The translations under genes and the position numbers were made by a program. 64,000 bases of DNA. Origin: Metaphire vulgaris (taxonomy: Eukaryota; Annelida; Clitellata; Crassiclitellata; Megascolecidae). Positions 46,784 to 58,470 of the stretch are shown here, one piece after another (within the stretch, counting starts at the first letter, position 1; every line of letters begins with the position of its first letter). The stretch spans positions 3,643,501 to 3,707,500 of the forward strand of contig CM030848.1 in NCBI GenBank assembly GCA_018105865.1, read 5' to 3'. The notes under the pieces were generated by a model that did no database searches, had not been told where the DNA came from, and saw only the letters and a list, made by a program, of their open reading frames with translations.

Positions 46784-47257
46784 TCATTGTTTAGTAATCC
46801 ATCTGTCAGTTAGGTGATGAATATATCCAGTTTTTAAGCTCTCAAAAGAAGTCATTAGGCCAATGTCGCTATGCATCCAGTCAGTGAATGCTTGGTGATC
46901 ACGAAAGTCCATTCCTGACTGACGATCATCTGGAGTTCGGCGTTTCTTCAAGAGCTGTGATGAAAAAGACAAAGGCAAATTCTGAAAAACTGAAGGATAA
47001 GCTACATCTGTCAACCTCGAACTTGGTACCAGTTTCACTGAACTGTCATGTAAAATTTCCTCTTCGAGCACTAGAAATTCTTGTGTGAAATGCTTGATCC
47101 ATACAACACTGTTCTTAGTCGGTGTAAAGTTTTCCATGCGAATGGTTCTAGTCCATTTTGCCTTCAGAATTTCGTCAGCAGAAAAACGGAACACCGTCAC
47201 ATATTCCGTTCCGTTGTAGCTGGAATTGCATGTAGTTACACAGCTATTCCATGGCAT
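46784..47257 (-). pseudogene. THAP-like domain ORF with lost zinc ligand
   Basis: Starts MPWNSCVTTC (first two zinc cysteines, residues 6 and 10), then VFRFSADEILKAKWTRTIR with the invariant Trp, FTPTKNSVVWIKHF and RLTDVAYPSVFQNLP. In THAP domains the third ligand is the Cys of C-x2-H; here the position is Trp (TGG) before the conserved IKHF, a one-base change from a Cys codon. The remaining 60 residues to the stop (…HHLTDRWITKQ) are unassigned. A 157-residue frame without a transposase next to it. Probably a decayed DNA-binding part of a THAP transposon, on the opposite strand to the P-like gene. Confidence 0.65.
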
Positions 47258-47899
47258 CTCCTAAAAGTGAATGATACAATTCGATCATAAACATGTTGAA
47301 AACTAATCAATTTATGATTTTATCTTCCATTTTTGAAACCAAAGTTGCCAGAAACGTAGGTCCATCTATTACCTTAGTTAGTGTTGCAACCAAGAATACA
47401 TGGCGCCGAATTAAAACATACCAGTTTAAGAACTTTTATGCAATTTTAATGGCTTAGCAGCTCCTGTGAAATCCAAAAGATGTACACTTTTCCGACATTG
47501 TGTATGCAGTTTAGATGCACAATATCATTTCCCTTCGTTGAACATACGCCGCGAGAACATGGTGACCATCGTCTGATGCGCTGAACATTTACAAAGGCGC
47601 TATAATAATAGCATGGTTACGGTCGAGAATGATTTTGACATAGCATGTGAATACTAATAAAACAAAGGAAAACTTACCTAAAATTGATTATACCTCGATC
47701 AGATGGACGATACAATATATTACGCTTCAAATCTCCGAATCGTTAAAAAATATTTGATAATAATTATTATAAAACAACGCCTTAAAATGCGACATTGCAT
47801 GAAATACGCATGTAGTCTCTGTAGCGACACGGACAACCTTCGAACGTGGCGCCACTGTGCGACGGTCAATAGCGGAAATACGCTTTTTTCTCAAGAGTT
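47258..47899. other. No recognised feature
   Basis: No open frame with a domain; contains TAATTATTATAA-type AT-rich runs. Confidence 0.5.
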
Positions 47900-49125
47900 G
47901 ACACACTTGGGAAATCTATGCACTATGTGCAGAATGAAAGAGGACAGAAAGATCAAAGCTCTAATGTTTGGAATAATGGAGGGTGCCAATTATAACGTGG
48001 TATTGACTGACATTCTAGAGGCCACGCGGCCACGCCTACCCTCCAATAGTAGGAGCTCTGTAGTATCTAACTAGGACTTAGCAGTCGATCACTATCAGTC
48101 GATCACTATCAGTCGAGGACTCAAGATCTATTAATCTAACTCAGTGTCTCGCAAACTGTGTGCCGCGGCACACTAGTGTGCCGCTAGAGATTCCAGCTGT
48201 GCCGTGAAAGAATTTCAGAATTTTACTATTATTTTAATTTTTTTGTTCCCTTCCTAAAAATTTTGCTGGATGAGCAAGTGTAAAAATGGCGTCATATATA
48301 GAACCTCACACCAGCCTGCGGCACAGCCTACAATACAATATATCGGACATCCATTTTTTATATAACGTTGCGCGCGCAACGATACAACTGCCAGAAATTA
48401 ACGTCTTTCGTTGACGTCACCGTCCTTGCGACCTTTACAATGTAAAAACAACAGCGTCTGAGCGCGCAAGGATACATTTGACCCAATTACCGTTTTGAAA
48501 TTATTACATTGCATGTGTTGAGATGTTGCAATAGTAGGGTAACTATAAGTATAGTAACAGTTGAATTTGATGCTTTTACCGAGATTTAGCCCTATGAAAT
48601 TTGAAATGGATAAATTTTTGGCAAGATCTGAGAAAATGCAAGGTGAAAACGACACTAAGGAAAACAACGGCGAGAATCTACAGTCTATGAACGTTACTTT
48701 CGCGTTTGTTACATCTACATATCATTATATGTGACTGCAGACCCGGCAGTTCCTTAATAAAGAACACTCAATTTAATAAATTGTTGGTTGGTTTTGTAAT
48801 TTTATGAAGAATGTGCCGTGAAAAAATATGTTCTGTTTAGTGTGCCGCGAGGTAAAAAGTTTGCGAGACACTGATCTAACTGAACCTGAAATACATATAT
48901 TATATAATCTGAGAGTTGTCTTTAATATAGTGTAGACCACACTATTCACCAATAAGAGAGGGAGACCACACAAGGAATGGTGTGATGATATTGAAGAATG
49001 GTGTGGAAGCATGTTACAGGATCTTAGCCACAGAGCAACGGACAGAAAAGAATGACAGAAAACTGTGGAGATGGCATTATACACCAACGGGCGATGAGCC
49101 CACGGTTAATGTCGATGATGATGTC
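47900..49125 (+). pseudogene. RTE-like LINE 3' end, split by insertion
   Basis: The first part reads LGNLCTMCRMKEDRKIKALM then FGIMEGAN at about 47905-47990. The second part begins near 48950 with NKRGRPHKEWCDDIEEWCGS, then LSHRATDRKE, and ends in GATGATGATG. About 950 bp separate the two and include the hAT at 48142-48873; the outer part of that insert (47993-48141 and 48874-48930) is unassigned. Confidence 0.7.
48142..48873. mobile_element. hAT MITE with CAGTGTCTCGCAAACT ends
   Basis: Ends CAGTGTCTCGCAAACTGTGT and AAAAGTTTGCGAGACACTG, exact duplication ATCTAACT (48134-48141, 48874-48881). Both arms contain GTGCCGCG. Non-coding. Confidence 0.96.
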
Positions 49126-49785
49126 TTGTAGGCCCCCTACACAGAGCTGGGCTGACTTTGCATACTGAAAATGGCCACTGGCATATGGAAGTAGGACCGC
49201 CTTTTACTTACACAGGCGAGATGTAACTCCCAGTCTCCGCTCCGTTCAGCTTGAATGAACTGATTCACCAGGGTTGTCAGATGAAAATATTGGACCACAG
49301 CTTAGCAGTGGGTCCACCTCGCTGAAGTTCTTCAATTTTGGTTGCAAATCTCTGCATGATATTATCAATGGTTTCATTTGCTTAAAATCTGTCACAGAAG
49401 GAAACAGTTTCAGCAACATTTAACACAACTGTAGTTTCTTCCTCAATGACTTTCGTATTTATCAGGACGATGTGAGCAATACCCAAATTACATAGGTACG
49501 AGTTCTAACAGATCTTGAATAAGCATGTCCTGACAACATTTTTTCTGTTGACGCATGTGCGTATGTGTTAAGCGCTGAATAAATCTTGCAGGCTACTTAC
49601 TTACCTAGTTGCCGAAGCTCACTTCGTTGAATCGTTGGAGGGGAAACCTAGCATAGTCTTATTGGACCATAACTGCACTGATTAAAGCAATAAAATCGTT
49701 ACAATGAATTATTCCGAATCAGGCAGAATTTTATTACCCGTCATTGCCGTCAACTGGCCTACTTGCCTAACAATCCTATCTCCAA
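49126..49785. other. No recognised feature
   Basis: No domain-bearing frame or repeat recognised. Confidence 0.5.
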
Positions 49786-50099
49786 TCTAGATCCTTTCAA
49801 GTTTCATGCCTGAATCAAACTTCATCACCCTCTGATCTATACTATGGAGTACAAGGATCTGTCCTTGGACCGGTTTTTTTCAGTCTCTACACTACCCCAC
49901 TGTCATCCTTAATGAACTCTCTCAAATTGAATCATCAACTTTATGCAGACGAAACTCAATTATTTCTTTCGTTTACTCCATTTTCCTTTAAGGCAGCGGT
50001 TCTCAACCTGTGGGTCGCGACCCCCACGGGGGTCGAATGACGATTTGCCAGGGGTCGCCCGAGACCATCAGAAATATGCGGTTGTCTCTTTTCTTGTTA

Positions 50100-52489
50100 C
50101 ACTGGTCAACAAATTTTATGCAAGTTTTTGTTTCCTCTACAAATTTTGGTGAAACCAATAGATTTTGACTTGCTGAACACAAATATGTAATTAGAATTTC
50201 TATATCACGTAAGGTTTTTAAGAAATCGACAATTTAGCATTTAGTATTGTAACGTCTTCTGCAACATAATACTACAGAAGGATCTAGGGATTCTAGGCAA
50301 TAATGACAAGACATGAGAAAATTAGAAATGTTTTGCTGTAGATTTTCGTTTGTAGTCACTGTCCTGTGCTTCACGTATCAGTGACCAACAGTAGTCTCCG
50401 AGCATAGACGGACTCCACTTTCCCTGGTAGCGTTTCTCGATGCTGGCAATGTCTTTGTGAAATCTTTCACCATGTTCATCACTGACGGCGCCGAGATTGT
50501 CCGGGAAGAAGTCCAAGTGAGAATGAAGGAAGTGTATCTTCAGTGACATGTTGCATTTCATTGCCTTGTAGGCTTGTAGCAGATTTCCAACTTGTTCAAC
50601 ATAGTTTGGCGCCTTGTAGTTGCCCAGAAAGTTAGCAACAACATCCCTGAAGGCTGTCCAGTCAACATGCTCGGCACCCTGCAGAAGGCCCTCAAAGTGA
50701 CTGTCCTTGAGCATCTCTCGAATCTGTGGGCCAACAAAACGCCTTCTTTTATTTTAGCATCACTGGTGCGTGGAAACCTCTGTCATAAGTATGTAAAGGC
50801 TTCACTTTCTTTGTTCATTGCTTTGACAAAGTTTTCATTAACCCAAGTTTGATGTGCAAAGGTGGGAGATAAATGTTCTTCGGATCAACGAGAGGATCAT
50901 GTTTAACGTTCTTCTGTCCTGGAACCAAGTCCCTGCGAGGTGGCCAGACCTTTCTCACATAATGTGAATCTCTAGCTCGGCTGTCCCACTCACAAAGAAA
51001 GCAGCAGTACTTAGTGTAGCCTAGCTGCAGACCGAGTAGAATTGCAACAACTTTCAGATCTCCACATATATTCCAGTTGTATCTCGAGTATTCTATGTGT
51101 TTCAATAGCAGCTGCATGTTCTCATATGTTTCCTTCATGTAAGCAGCATGTCCAATGGGTATTGAAGGGTATGAGTTGCCATTGTGCAGCAAAACAGCTT
51201 TTAAACTTAACAGCGAAGTCAACAAAAAGTCGCCATTTGGATGGATTGTGCTTACAGCCAAAAGCAGAAAGCAATCCATCAATGTCAATGTAAAAAGTAA
51301 GACTGTCGATTTTTTTGAAGAATCGAGTCAAGTCTTCATGCCGTTTGCGAAATACTGAAATTTTTGTACCTGGAGAGAGCAGATTCCATCCTTGCAACCT
51401 AGATCCAAGCAATTCAGCTTGATTTTTCGACAAATCTAAGTCTCTGACCAGATCATTGAGCTCTGCCTGAGAAATCAAATGAGGATTGCTGGATGTCGAT
51501 GGCTCAAACTCTGGGTCTTCCGTAGCTGAATCATCAACTATCTGCAGCATTTCATCTGTCTCTGCATGATCGTCCTCGTCCTCCAGTGTCCAAAACTCGG
51601 GGGAGGGGGGGGTTTGGAACAGGAAGACTCTCGTCGTGTGGAACTGGTCTCATTGCCGAGGCAAGGTTAGGATACTCAATAGACTTCCTATTCTTTGAAG
51701 AAAATCCTGTAACATTCGTCATGCAGAAATAGCAATCCGTTACATGATTATTCTGCTCCTCCATATCAATGGTATGGCGAATGGCATGGATGGACGCTTA
51801 CCTGCAAGCCAAGCTCGCAGACTGGTAGCACAAGATGAACAACATATATGAGGTGCCCATACTTTGTCCTGGTCGCCAATTTTGCATCCAAAGTATAACT
51901 CATATCCTTTCTTTATGATTGCTGTCATACTCCGCTTCTGTGATTTCAACGTAAACTCTCCACAGATGTAGCAAAACGTGTCACTGCTATTGCGACATCG
52001 ACGCGACATTTCAGAAACTTTAATTAAATTAGTTAATATATTCAATTCACAGCCTTTAACTAAACAGCTATATCTCATCAAATAGAAAGACTGCAGCTGC
52101 TTCCTAGTGCTGCTTGGTATTTATATAGGACTGCGTTACCATAGCAACAATACATGCTAGGCATGTAGTCTTGAAGACAGGTTTGGGCACGTCTGGACAT
52201 GCCTAATTATACTAATTTTCAAAATCCATGTAGTTAAGTGAGCCAGCAGTGCATATTACATCTGTTATGGCGGTCACATAAGATTCTTGCCTAACCTGAA
52301 TACCCATAACTCAGATAACTCTCGAAAACCACGATTTTAAAATTCTTATAATTTTAAAATTTAAAATCAGCTTTTTCTCAAAAAACTGACGTGATAGGAA
52401 AATTTCAAAATTATTCCTGTAATCAGCATGACAAAATCTACCTGGAACACCAGAAATTGCACAGGAAACAAAAACCTTGTTGACCAGTG
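50100..52489 (-). mobile_element. CMC-like DNA transposon, copy 1
   Basis: Perfect ends CACTGGTCAACAA and TTGTTGACCAGTG; TTA flanks both sides (50097-50099, 52490-52492). CACTG ends with a 3-bp duplication point to the CACTA/Mirage/Chapaev group (inference). It holds one minus-strand ORF series. The copy at 61063-63421 is nearly the same from end to end. Confidence 0.9.
50322..52081 (-). pseudogene. Putative CMC-like transposase, frameshifted (copy 1)
   Basis: Minus strand in order: a cysteine-rich N-terminus (SSDTFCYICGEFTLKSQKRS, HICCSSCATSLRAWLAGKRP, a frameshift, HVTDCYFCMTNVTGFSSK) and a middle region (LISQAELNDLVRDLDLSKNQ, LGSRLQGWNLLSPGTKISVF). The core follows: NWNICGDLKVVAILLGLQLG, YTKYCCFLCEWDSR, NIYLPPLHIKLGLMK and FFPDNLGAVSDEHGERFHKD. 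It ends EKRYQGKWSPSMLGDYCW and KHF. I know this protein family only as uncharacterised ORFs in arthropods, cnidarians and other invertebrates. Acidic residues in GDLK and SDEHGE could be part of an RNase H-like triad (inference). At least three frame breaks (near 51760, 51290-51120 and 50815-50714) prevent a full product. Confidence 0.8.
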
Positions 52490-52992
52490 TTATTGTACAA
52501 AATGTCCTCAGTGGTAGTTACGACGTACTAGTTGTTTTACTATAATTGTCATTCGAGGATAGACTTGGAGACAATTAAATAATAACGATTTCGAACATTT
52601 TGATTGTCGTAGAATTATTATTTTTAGCAGCTTACATTGTGAACGAAACTAGTTTTACCGTTTGGGGGTCGCCATATAATGGGGAATTGAATTAAAAGGG
52701 TCGCGGCATTATAAAGGTTGAGAACCGCTGCTTTAAGGCATCAATCTCTGAACTAGAATCAGCAATTTCGTCAATCTCATCGTGGATGTCAGCTAATCTC
52801 CTTGCCCTCAATCCCTCCAAAACAGAATTTCTCTTATTTGGACTGCCACAACAACTGAAAAAATTGAAAATCCCACACTGATTTTAGCCCCAGATACAAT
52901 AATAACCCCTTCCCAATCAACACAGTTTGTTGGCCCTATCATATGGCCAATGAATTTTTTTTTGAGGGGCCAATGTCGATAATTGCTATTTT

Positions 52993-53241
52993 TCTGCATT
53001 GGGCCCTCAAAGATTTTGCAAATTGGTCCTATAAAGGCCCTACATGTCGGGCCATCAAAGGGCCCTCAGTTCATATCTGCATTGGGCCCTCATAGATTTT
53101 GCAAATTGGCCCTATAAAGGCCCTGCATGTCGGGCCCTCAAAGGGCCCTCAATTTATATCTGCAGTGGGCCCTCATAGATTTTGCAAATTGGTCCTATAA
53201 AGGCCCTACATGCCCGGCCATCAAAGGGCCCTCAGTTCGTA
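52993..53241. repeat. Three 83-bp GGCCCT-rich tandem units
   Basis: Each unit has TCTGCATTGGGCCCTCA, AGATTTTGCAAATTGG and AAGGCCCT near the same phase (starts 52993, 53076, 53159). Units differ at a few bases. Subterminal in the 4.8-kb insertion, as is common for DNA transposons. Confidence 0.93.
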
Positions 53242-53419
53242 TCTGTATCCGGCCTTCAATGGTCCTTCAGTGGGCCAGCATATAATACTTCACCATCCTA
53301 CCATATATAAACTCTCACACCCTTCACTTCTAAAACATAACATATTAATTTTTAAAAAAATCAATGACAAACATAGTCAGCATACAACTTACAATGCAAG
53401 ATCGATGATCAATTGTGAT

Positions 53420-53727
53420 AGTGTTTATTCTAGGCCTTCTCGGGGGGAAATTCCCCCATCCAAAGTTTTATAATTTCCCCCCAAAAGTGTGAGGATGGGG
53501 GGCTTTTTTTGGAGAGGGCAAAATGTAAAGATGACAATTTATTTGGTTGCCAGGGCATTTGAGAAGGGTAAATGAGAACTTGAGAAGGGTAAAGGATATT
53601 AGGAAGGATGGATGATCTTTTTTGCTTGTCAAGGTTTTTGGAGACTCAGACCTTCCCCCCAAACATTTCTAAATCCCCCAAACATTTCTAAAGTACCCCA
53701 ATGTCAAGATGGCTAGAATAAACACTG
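53420..53727 (+). mobile_element. 308-bp hAT MITE (family F)
   Basis: Ends AGTGTTTATTCTAGGCCTTC and TGGCTAGAATAAACACTG; the first C of the left end is lost. Exact duplication ATTGTGAT (53412-53419, 53728-53735). Longer than the two other copies because of extra interior sequence. Confidence 0.93.
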
Positions 53728-54000
53728 ATTGTGATACGTGTATCAACATAATTGCTGTGACAATTTTTGAACAAAAAATAATGCTAACGGCACTTTCACT
53801 TAAGTGGTACAACATTTTAACAGCCAATATCAATTATTGATCAGATCTGACAACAAAAATATATGAAAATTATTGATTGCCATCTACAGCCTCAACTGAT
53901 TTACTGGTATAGATATTATAAAAATACAAGCCAAAAACGACAATGAAATCTCTTAAATCTCTTTAACAGATATTAAATTTGCTTACTAATTGGTTACAGC

Positions 54001-54211
54001 CATGGGCGCCCGCAGAATTTTCGCCAGGAGGAGCAAAACATAATGATCACGGTTATGCAACATAAATTTTTCCAGGAGGGGAAAAACATTTTAACACAAT
54101 AGTCACAGTTAGTATTTTATCAAGGTTTTCAAATTTTAGTGTGAAATATTGGTATTTGCATTTTCCAGGAGGGCAAGTGCAATCTCTTGCCTCAATGTGC
54201 GGGCGTGCATG
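54001..54211. mobile_element. Possible MITE with CATGGGCGCCCGCAG ends
   Basis: CCATGGGCGCCCGCAG at the left and TGCGGGCGTGCATGG at the right are inverted. CCAGGAGG-like motifs recur inside. Flanks GGTTACAG and GGTCAGCT agree only partly. Confidence 0.5.
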
Positions 54212-54388
54212 GGGTCAGCTGCAGACTGCACAGTACAAAAGGCTACAATGTCTGCCAAAAAGCAATGAAAACTAGTCAAATTGAAAGTCCAAAAGAACAA
54301 CTAATTTGAATAAAATGACCAGTTCTAAACAATTTCTTCACTATATCGTAATTTAAATATGTGACATTGTTTTAACAGAAGCTGTAGG

Positions 54389-54600
54389 TCAGTTATCAGA
54401 TTTGACACTGTTGTCAGACTCCTGGTCTGAGGGAAGTTGTTCAAAACGTCTTTTATCAGATGACTGCTTTGCAGCAGCAGTCAGAAAACGTTTCCGACCA
54501 CCATCTCTGTCCCGAGCCTGTCTCAACCAGACCTTAATTTTATCTTCAGCCAGCCTGTTGACAGTATCTCTCGTTTGTTCGTTAATTCGCACAGCATCTG
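54389..54600 (-). CDS. Possible last exon of an unknown basic protein
   Basis: On the minus strand the acceptor CTAATTTGCAG leads into an open frame AVRINEQTRDTVNRLAEDKI, KVWLRQARDRDGGRKRF to the stop after DNSVKSDN. It is charged, helical-looking and unrelated to anything I recognise. It may be the DNA-binding ORF of the surrounding 4.8-kb insertion. Another minus-strand open stretch at 55844-56177 reads LPADAVKDLKDAASFVKQNE and could be an upstream exon, but frames and splice sites do not settle. Confidence 0.3.
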
Positions 54601-55337
54601 CAAATTAGACAACAGTATTGAGACATCAAATACTGTTGATTTGAAATACAAATATATAATTTTTCTCTCAATAATACCTCATGTAATATTCACCTAAAGT
54701 TGCATTCTAGATGATGTATACCTATGGTCAAACATGCTAATCTGCTCTGAGTTTCTCTAAGAAGATGCGTCTGCATTAGCTCATACCAGCCACAGCTGCT
54801 AACGATTGGTATCTCAAGCAAGTTGGTCAATGTATTTACAAGTCACTAGAAGCCTGCACTATTGCAGCAACACTATCCATGGTCTCGACAGTAACTGAAG
54901 GAGCTGCACAGTACAAGCAATTACAACTAAAGACATAACACCTAAATATTGGCACTGGTCAATTTAATATGAAGCCTGACATCAGCATATATTTGGGTGA
55001 GCAGTAATAATACATGCTTTATTATTATTATTATTATTAACGTACTGATCAAGAGTTTGGTGTAATTGGACTTCTAGCTTGCTGCTCTGGAATCATTATG
55101 GTGCATAGTCTGTTAGTTTAACCAACTTCCTACACATAACTGCAAATCACTTTGTATTGTTTTAAGCCCATTACAGTCAGTGTCAATAAATAAAGTTTGT
55201 CTGTAACAGCTGTTTTGAAGACGTATTGTGAAAAAAGCAATCTATTGCAATGACTCAAACTCTTATCAAATATATACAAACACAACCACTGTGACCTGAA
55301 ATCTGCAAACAAAATAAAGAGTGCATATACCACATAT

Positions 55338-55383
55338 GGAAGGTGACAATCCCAGTGCTTGGAAGGTGACAATCCCAGTGCTT
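55338..55383. repeat. Two identical 23-bp tandem units
   Basis: GGAAGGTGACAATCCCAGTG plus CTT occurs twice without interruption. Confidence 0.95.
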
Positions 55384-56639
55384 GGAAGCTGTGCTTTCCT
55401 CTGTTTCAGCCCAGTTGAATTGGCAGGACAATTCGTTCATCATAATCGCCTTCGTCATACCATTAACTGTATCGGTGATAGTTGTCGCTCGAACGTTGAC
55501 AAGTATCTTGCCTAAACAGTTCCAGTTAAACCTTCATAAAGTACGTCGTATTTTACTAGGTAGGCTACATATAATGTACCGGTACACACATCAATACATG
55601 ATAGCATTGGCTAAAGTATAAATTTTGGGCCCTACTGGCATGTTCAATGTTCTCGGCAGAGTACATCATCTTGCCGTAGGCTAATTTTGAGACATAAGCC
55701 GAATTTTGCATATTTAAATGGCTCAAATAGGGTAACAGAAGGCCCATTAAGAGATAAACATCTGAATATTTATTCAGAAATAAATATCAGAGATGAAATG
55801 TGGGGCACACTCAACCTGGATCTTACTGTACCAGTTAATAAAATTAACACCATCTAACCAAGCCTTGTCCAGCTTGCTCATTCTGCTTGACAAAAGATGC
55901 TGCATCCTTCAAATCTTTGACTGCATCGGCTGGCAGTTTCATTCCCTTCAGGCATAGTGGGAACATCCAAGCTGCTGCCTCTTGTTCCACCTCTGTTGAC
56001 AAGTATAGTGACACTCCACGACAATATCTCAATTTTGGAATCAATTCGATTTAATTTTGCAAAAATCATGCAGTACTCTTCAGAGGTAGCAAATGCTGGA
56101 ACAACACATCCACAACAGTACTGGACAGCATGTTGATTTAATATAATATAATAATATATATAATAATAATATAACAAGGTTTAAAGTGGTTCGCTAGGGA
56201 CTGCCCTGTGTGAGAACCACTGTTGTTCCTGTCCAATATAATATCCTAAACTACTGAGGTTTATTTTGAACCCATTCACAGTTGTAGCCGTTACTATCCC
56301 TCATCCAGTTCATTCCATCTGTCCACCACTCTTGCACTAAAAAGTGCTGTTTGTGTTTCTTGTTCTCTATATGAGTCTCTATATAAGAAAGAATAGTAAA
56401 ATGCTTTTAAAATTACCGTTAACAAACTGGAGAACATGCTAATTGTGTCTATTCAAGCAATTCCTTATATTTGCATAATGCTAATTGCATCTATTAAAAC
56501 AATTCCTTATATTTGCATAATGCATCTGTTGGACCAGCTGACATTCAATGCTGTTATACTATAGGCCAACATTTTAAATTTTTGAACCCATTTCACAATA
56601 TTTTGCACCAACTGGCTGTACATAAGCATCATAAGCATG

Positions 56640-57025
56640 TCATATTCTTATGCAAGTCCACACATATCAGCAACACGGACCCGTACTGTCCAGAGTATCT
56701 CGCCTCTGTTGTAAAGAGACCGCAGTGCAGTGATAGGAGATTGTCACTCCGTTCGAGTCGTGGGGTCAAACTTCAGGTTCCTTCTCCCTCCAAGACTAGG
56801 CCTACTAAGTTTGGAGAGAGATCCTTCACACGCGGCAACCCCATCTTGTGGAACTCTCTTCCCGACGATGTCACCACGGCTAATACTCCTGAGCACTTCA
56901 TCAAGAGCTTTAAAAACGCATCTGTTTGGGTTGGGGTATAGTTGAGATGTTAAAGCGCTTTTGTTGTGGGCCTCAGCCTTGTTACAGCGCTATAGAAATC
57001 GTCCAAGAATTAATGAATGAATGAA
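56640..57025 (+). pseudogene. CR1-like LINE C-terminal fragment (family B-like)
   Basis: Plus frames read DPYCPEYLASVVKRP, FGERSFTRGNPILWNSLPDD and, after a frameshift, SFKTHLFGLGYS-like sequence, then AGCGCTATAGAAATCG and an AATGA tail. Close to the end of the LINE at 860-3425. Confidence 0.8.
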
Positions 57026-57700
57026 CACATTGACACGACTTTCCGATACTAGATGCTTACACTTTTATACACAACAGTGAATAGAGAAACCAGAGAATTA
57101 CAGGTGTAACAGTAAGCAGTGGGTTCTAATCGCCAGTTTCCGCCCACCCCTCCACAATTATAATTATAGATCGCGTACGTGCTACATATACCATCACATG
57201 GCGGCGCAACAGCGCATGACAATGTTTTAAGAGCCAAGTCAAGTTTCATAGGGAAGCCTCAAATTGCAAAGTTCACCACTCACACATTAAGTGCAGACAA
57301 TTGAATTACAAGATTTGTTTTAAAAATGAACTTGTTACAAAAATAAATTCAACTCACTTCACAGCGTTTAACGAGAGCAGCAGATCGCGGCCATAGATCA
57401 GTCCCGCAGTAACATTTATTTGAATTACAAAAACTTCTAAAAGTTATGATTAAGTGTTATTCAAAACAAGGATGCACTAATTTAATTTATAATTAATATA
57501 AGTGTAATTAATTATAACTTTATGATAATATTATGCGTTATTTGTTGATTTACACTTGATTAAGCAGCTAAAATAGTGCACCGGAACTATAGAGCGTATT
57601 ACTACGCCGGTAAGCATTAAGCGACGACTGGCCGCGGCTGGGCCAGCTTCATTGGCCCACTGTGGGCATAAATCTGTTGGCGGGTCTTCGGCCAATATCG
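57026..57700. other. No recognised feature
   Basis: AT-rich sequence, part of the 4.8-kb insertion. Confidence 0.5.
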
Positions 57701-58470
57701 CCATGTGGCCCGCACTTACACGCGTCGGCCCTGCAATGGCCCAACGTTTGGTGTTTATTGGGTTCCAACTGCAAAAAATCTTGGATTTACTTTTGACTCC
57801 TCCCTAAATTTTGAAGCTCACATATCTCAACTATCAAAAACCTGTTATGCTCTCATTCGTGATCTACGTCGCCTTCGTCCCTACCTTGATATTAAAACTG
57901 CTTCCACCATTGCCACTTCAATAGTTCACTCTAAGTTAGACTACTGCAACTCACTGTTTCACAATCTTCCAAAGGCTTCCATATGTAAACTCCAATCGAT
58001 TAAAAATGCCTTAGCTCGTGCAGTAACTAAATCGCCTAAATTTTGCCACATTACACCATTACTCAAATCTCTCCACTGGCTCAAAATAACAGAACGCATT
58101 GAATACAAAATAATATCGATCTTTTTCATACGCTGCACCTGAGCTTTGGAACTCAATTCCAATATCCCTTCGCTGTCTAGATCAAAGCCAAATAACAAAC
58201 TCTGAGTCACAATTTTCTCCTCTTCTTGCAACATCTCATGTTTTTCTTTCTAAACTAAAATCATTTCTCTTTATAAAATCATTTCCTCCATAGCTGTAGC
58301 GTCCTGCCCACTCGCCCTTTTGATTAAATGACCCGGCATGAATGACCCACCTTTGGCTATAGCTACTTCATTTGAGATTAAGCGCATAGGAATAAGGAGC
58401 TACTGCGGTGCATCTTTTGAAAGCGCTTTAGAAATTAACGAGATTTTACTTACTTACTTACTTACTTGTT

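Larger units (their letters stand above)
49994..52730. mobile_element. hAT MITE carrying a CMC-like transposon
   Basis: Ends CAGCGGTTCTCAACCTGTGG and AAAGGTTGAGAACCGCTG, exact duplication CTTTAAGG (49986-49993, 52731-52738). Without the internal element (50100-52489) it is about 345 bp and non-coding. Confidence 0.97.
52915..57751. mobile_element. 4.8-kb unidentified composite insertion
   Basis: It interrupts the family D LINE between AATAACCCCTTCCCAATC and TTATTGGGTTCCAACTGC. Left sequence CACAGTTTGTTGGCCC and right sequence GGGCCAACG-type (GGCCCAACGTTTGGTG) are weakly inverted. The interior has GGCCC-rich repeats, hAT MITEs, a possible exon and LINE debris. No target duplication is certain and no transposase was recognised. 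Confidence 0.5.
49786..58470 (+). pseudogene. CR1-like LINE (family D), split by two insertions
   Basis: Three plus-strand pieces: 49786-49993 (YYGVQGSVLGPVFFSLYTTP, then LYADETQLFLSF), 52739-52914 (SISELESAISSISSWMSANL, ALNPSKTEFLLFGLPQQLKK) and 57752-58470 (AKNLGFTFDSSLNFEAHISQ, HSKLDYCNSLFHNLPKASIC, LKSLHWLKITERIEYKI, then 3' untranslated sequence and a (TTAC)n tail). The catalytic box is YADE instead of YADD. The first gap is the hAT at 49994-52730, the second the composite at 52915-57751. Confidence 0.88.

Noticed and set aside
52993..53241. CRISPR-like array
   Set aside because: Units are contiguous 83-bp tandem copies without unique spacers, in a eukaryotic transposon setting.
56200..56229. 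Right end of a hAT element (GAGAACCACTG followed by TTGTTCCT)
   Set aside because: No matching left end with the same flank was found, so the element cannot be delimited.
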